From Ureibacillus terrenus (lineage in GTDB: Bacteria; Bacillota; Bacilli; Bacillales_A; Planococcaceae): a stretch of DNA of 34,895 nucleotides. Below the pieces are notes generated by a model. It saw only the letters and a program-made list of their open reading frames with translations. It made no database searches and was not told the DNA's origin. The stretch spans positions 1 to 34,895 of the forward strand of contig NZ_VIGD01000023.1 in the NCBI RefSeq assembly GCF_006569205.1, given 5' to 3'. Each line of letters starts with the position of its first letter. The stretch's first letter is position 1. Shown here in pieces: positions 33,984-34,895 of the stretch. The position numbers and the translations under genes were made by a program.

Positions 33984-34634
33984 TCATGGCATTTTTGTCG
34001 ACTTAAACGTATATCCGAATATATTCTCTTCTAAAGAAATAAACTTATGGGATTGCATGAATCTTGGAAGGTTTTTGAAATTGGGTTTTGAATGTTCGTG
34101 TATTTGCAAGCTGATGATAGCTCCTTTGATTTCATTGTATTTTTTTCCTTCTTTATAAATGTGAGTCGGAGATATTAAATTGATTTCTTCATTGAAAGCT
34201 GCCTGTTTAATTTCATCGGGGAATTCATAATCTCTTGTCATAAACCAAAGGGGTTTCTTATTAAAATGTTTTTCATAAATCTCCACTTCTTTTTTGAATG
34301 CATTTACGCTATATTCCTCTTTGCCCACTCCGCCCAATAAACCAGTGGGAATATTCTTTTTACGAATCAATTCCACTAATTTCGGGGAACGTTCAATCCA
34401 ATTTGCATCCAGCATTAAAATTGGGTAAGGTGCATTTAAGGATTCCAGCCATTGCGGCAATTCGTCATGGGTAAATGAAATTTCCACTATTAAAGATTGA
34501 CCGTAATTCCCTTTCGATATGACCAGGGGTTGATCTGTCATTCGAAAAACGGATATGATTGAATTTTTCTGTGGATAAATTAACAACAAAATTACCACTA
34601 TAATGAATAGTGGAATGATTATTTTACGCAACAT
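33984..34634 (-). CDS. Membrane-anchored NodB-like protein with degenerate active site (pdaB locus)
   Basis: A 216-residue protein with an N-terminal membrane anchor (residues 4-21, KIIIPLFIIVVILLLIYP). The rest follows the plan of a polysaccharide deacetylase: strand VEISFTHDEL, then helix and PILMLDANW, IPTGLLGG, KPLWFMTRDYEFPDEIKQAA, and IKGAIISLQIHEHS near the end. The metal-binding Asp-Asp of TFDDGP and the H-x3-H pair are not present, so it probably has no classical deacetylase activity. In Bacillus a deacetylase (PdaB) lies in this place next to kbaA, so a diverged paralogue or substitute is plausible. ATG has AAAAAGGGGAC upstream. Confidence 0.6.
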   Translation of the reverse strand: MLRKIIIPLFIIVVILLLIYPQKNSIISVFRMTDQPLVISKGNYGQSLIVEISFTHDELPQWLESLNAPYPILMLDANWIERSPKLVELIRKKNIPTGLLGGVGKEEYSVNAFKKEVEIYEKHFNKKPLWFMTRDYEFPDEIKQAAFNEEINLISPTHIYKEGKKYNEIKGAIISLQIHEHSKPNFKNLPRFMQSHKFISLEENIFGYTFKSTKMP

Positions 34635-34699
34635 CAGTTTGTCCCCTTTTTGAGTTTTTGATGAATCAAACCGTTTCTAAAAAAACTTATGAAAAAGTG

Positions 34700-34729
34700 T
34701 TGACTTTCATGAATAAAAAATGATAGGAT
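34700..34729 (+). promoter_or_regulatory. rRNA operon promoter
   Basis: TTGACT at 34700-34705 and TAGGAT at 34724-34729 with an 18-bp spacer. The -35 is near perfect. It is about 150 bp before the 16S start, normal for a Bacillus rrn operon. Confidence 0.6.
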
Positions 34730-34734
34730 ATAAA

Positions 34735-34879
34735 AGTCGTCGAAAGATGGAAAAAATCGTCGAGCATGAAATGAACCTTGAAAACTGAACACCAAAGCGT
34801 TGATGCCAGAAACAATTCCGGTTTGCCGGCCCCGTCGGCGGACCGGATTCGGACAAACAATTTGAGCGAAATCAAATTC
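34735..34879 (+). other. rRNA operon leader (antitermination and 16S processing region)
   Basis: No gene here. The CCTTGAAAACTGAACA segment (34770-34790) and the following GC-rich inverted repeats (GGTTTGCCGGCCCC, GGCGGACCGG at 34821-34846) are typical of the leader before 16S rRNA, including the 5' part of the processing stem. Confidence 0.65.
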
Positions 34880-34895
34880 TTTTTGGAGAGTTTGA
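34880..34895 (+). rRNA. 16S rRNA, 5' end only
   Basis: The last bases read TTTTTGGAGAGTTTGA, the start of bacterial 16S rRNA (GGAGAGTTTGATCCTGG continues in known genes). The window ends inside it. Confidence 0.9.

Noticed and set aside
1..34895. CRISPR arrays, insertion sequences, tRNA genes or prophage genes
   Set aside because: None seen: no regular spaced repeats, no transposase or integrase-like proteins, and no tRNA-like cloverleaf recognised by eye.

Overview
The window looks like chromosome of an endospore-forming Bacillaceae-type Firmicute of moderate GC. The evidence is strong GGAGG-type ribosome binding sites, frequent TTG and GTG starts, and a right-hand block of spore and germination genes (cwlD, salA, gerD, kbaA) leading into a ribosomal RNA operon, an order known from Bacillus. 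I cannot name the species from sequence alone.

Region 1 (about 400-17600) is a single same-strand set of genes for making and metallating a cytosolic group 2a-type [NiFe] hydrogenase, the class of the mycobacterial high-affinity enzyme Huc. Order: DUF1641-like helical protein, hypA, hypB, small subunit, large subunit, maturation protease, small unknown protein, TPR protein, another small unknown protein, NifU-Rieske fusion, hypC, hypD, hypE, hypF, then a five-gene peptide/nickel ABC importer (nikABCDE-like) ending in a strong terminator. The small subunit has no Tat signal and there is no cytochrome b subunit, so electrons probably leave through soluble or peripheral partners. Three departures are visible: the small subunit lacks one canonical ligand at the proximal and one at the distal Fe-S site; HypF has no acylphosphatase domain; and the Rieske domain keeps only half of its ligands.

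Region 2 (17626-22750) holds an acyl-CoA-dehydrogenase-like flavoprotein, a tandem DUF4242 protein, an HxlR-family regulator and a sulfonate/nitrate/taurine-type ABC importer. Three promoters here share an almost identical 34-bp element, so these genes look like one small regulon. This is the best candidate for an undescribed system.

Region 3 (22958-30285) contains a signal-less cobalamin-type binding protein, a PQQ-type beta-propeller lipoprotein, cobT on the minus strand under a cobalamin riboswitch, and a heterodimeric ABC exporter preceded by GTATAC-rich operator-like repeats.

Region 4 (30475-34895) is conserved core chromosome: cwlD, salA, gerD (minus), kbaA, a membrane-anchored protein resembling a degenerate polysaccharide deacetylase (minus), the rRNA promoter and leader, and the first bases of 16S rRNA.
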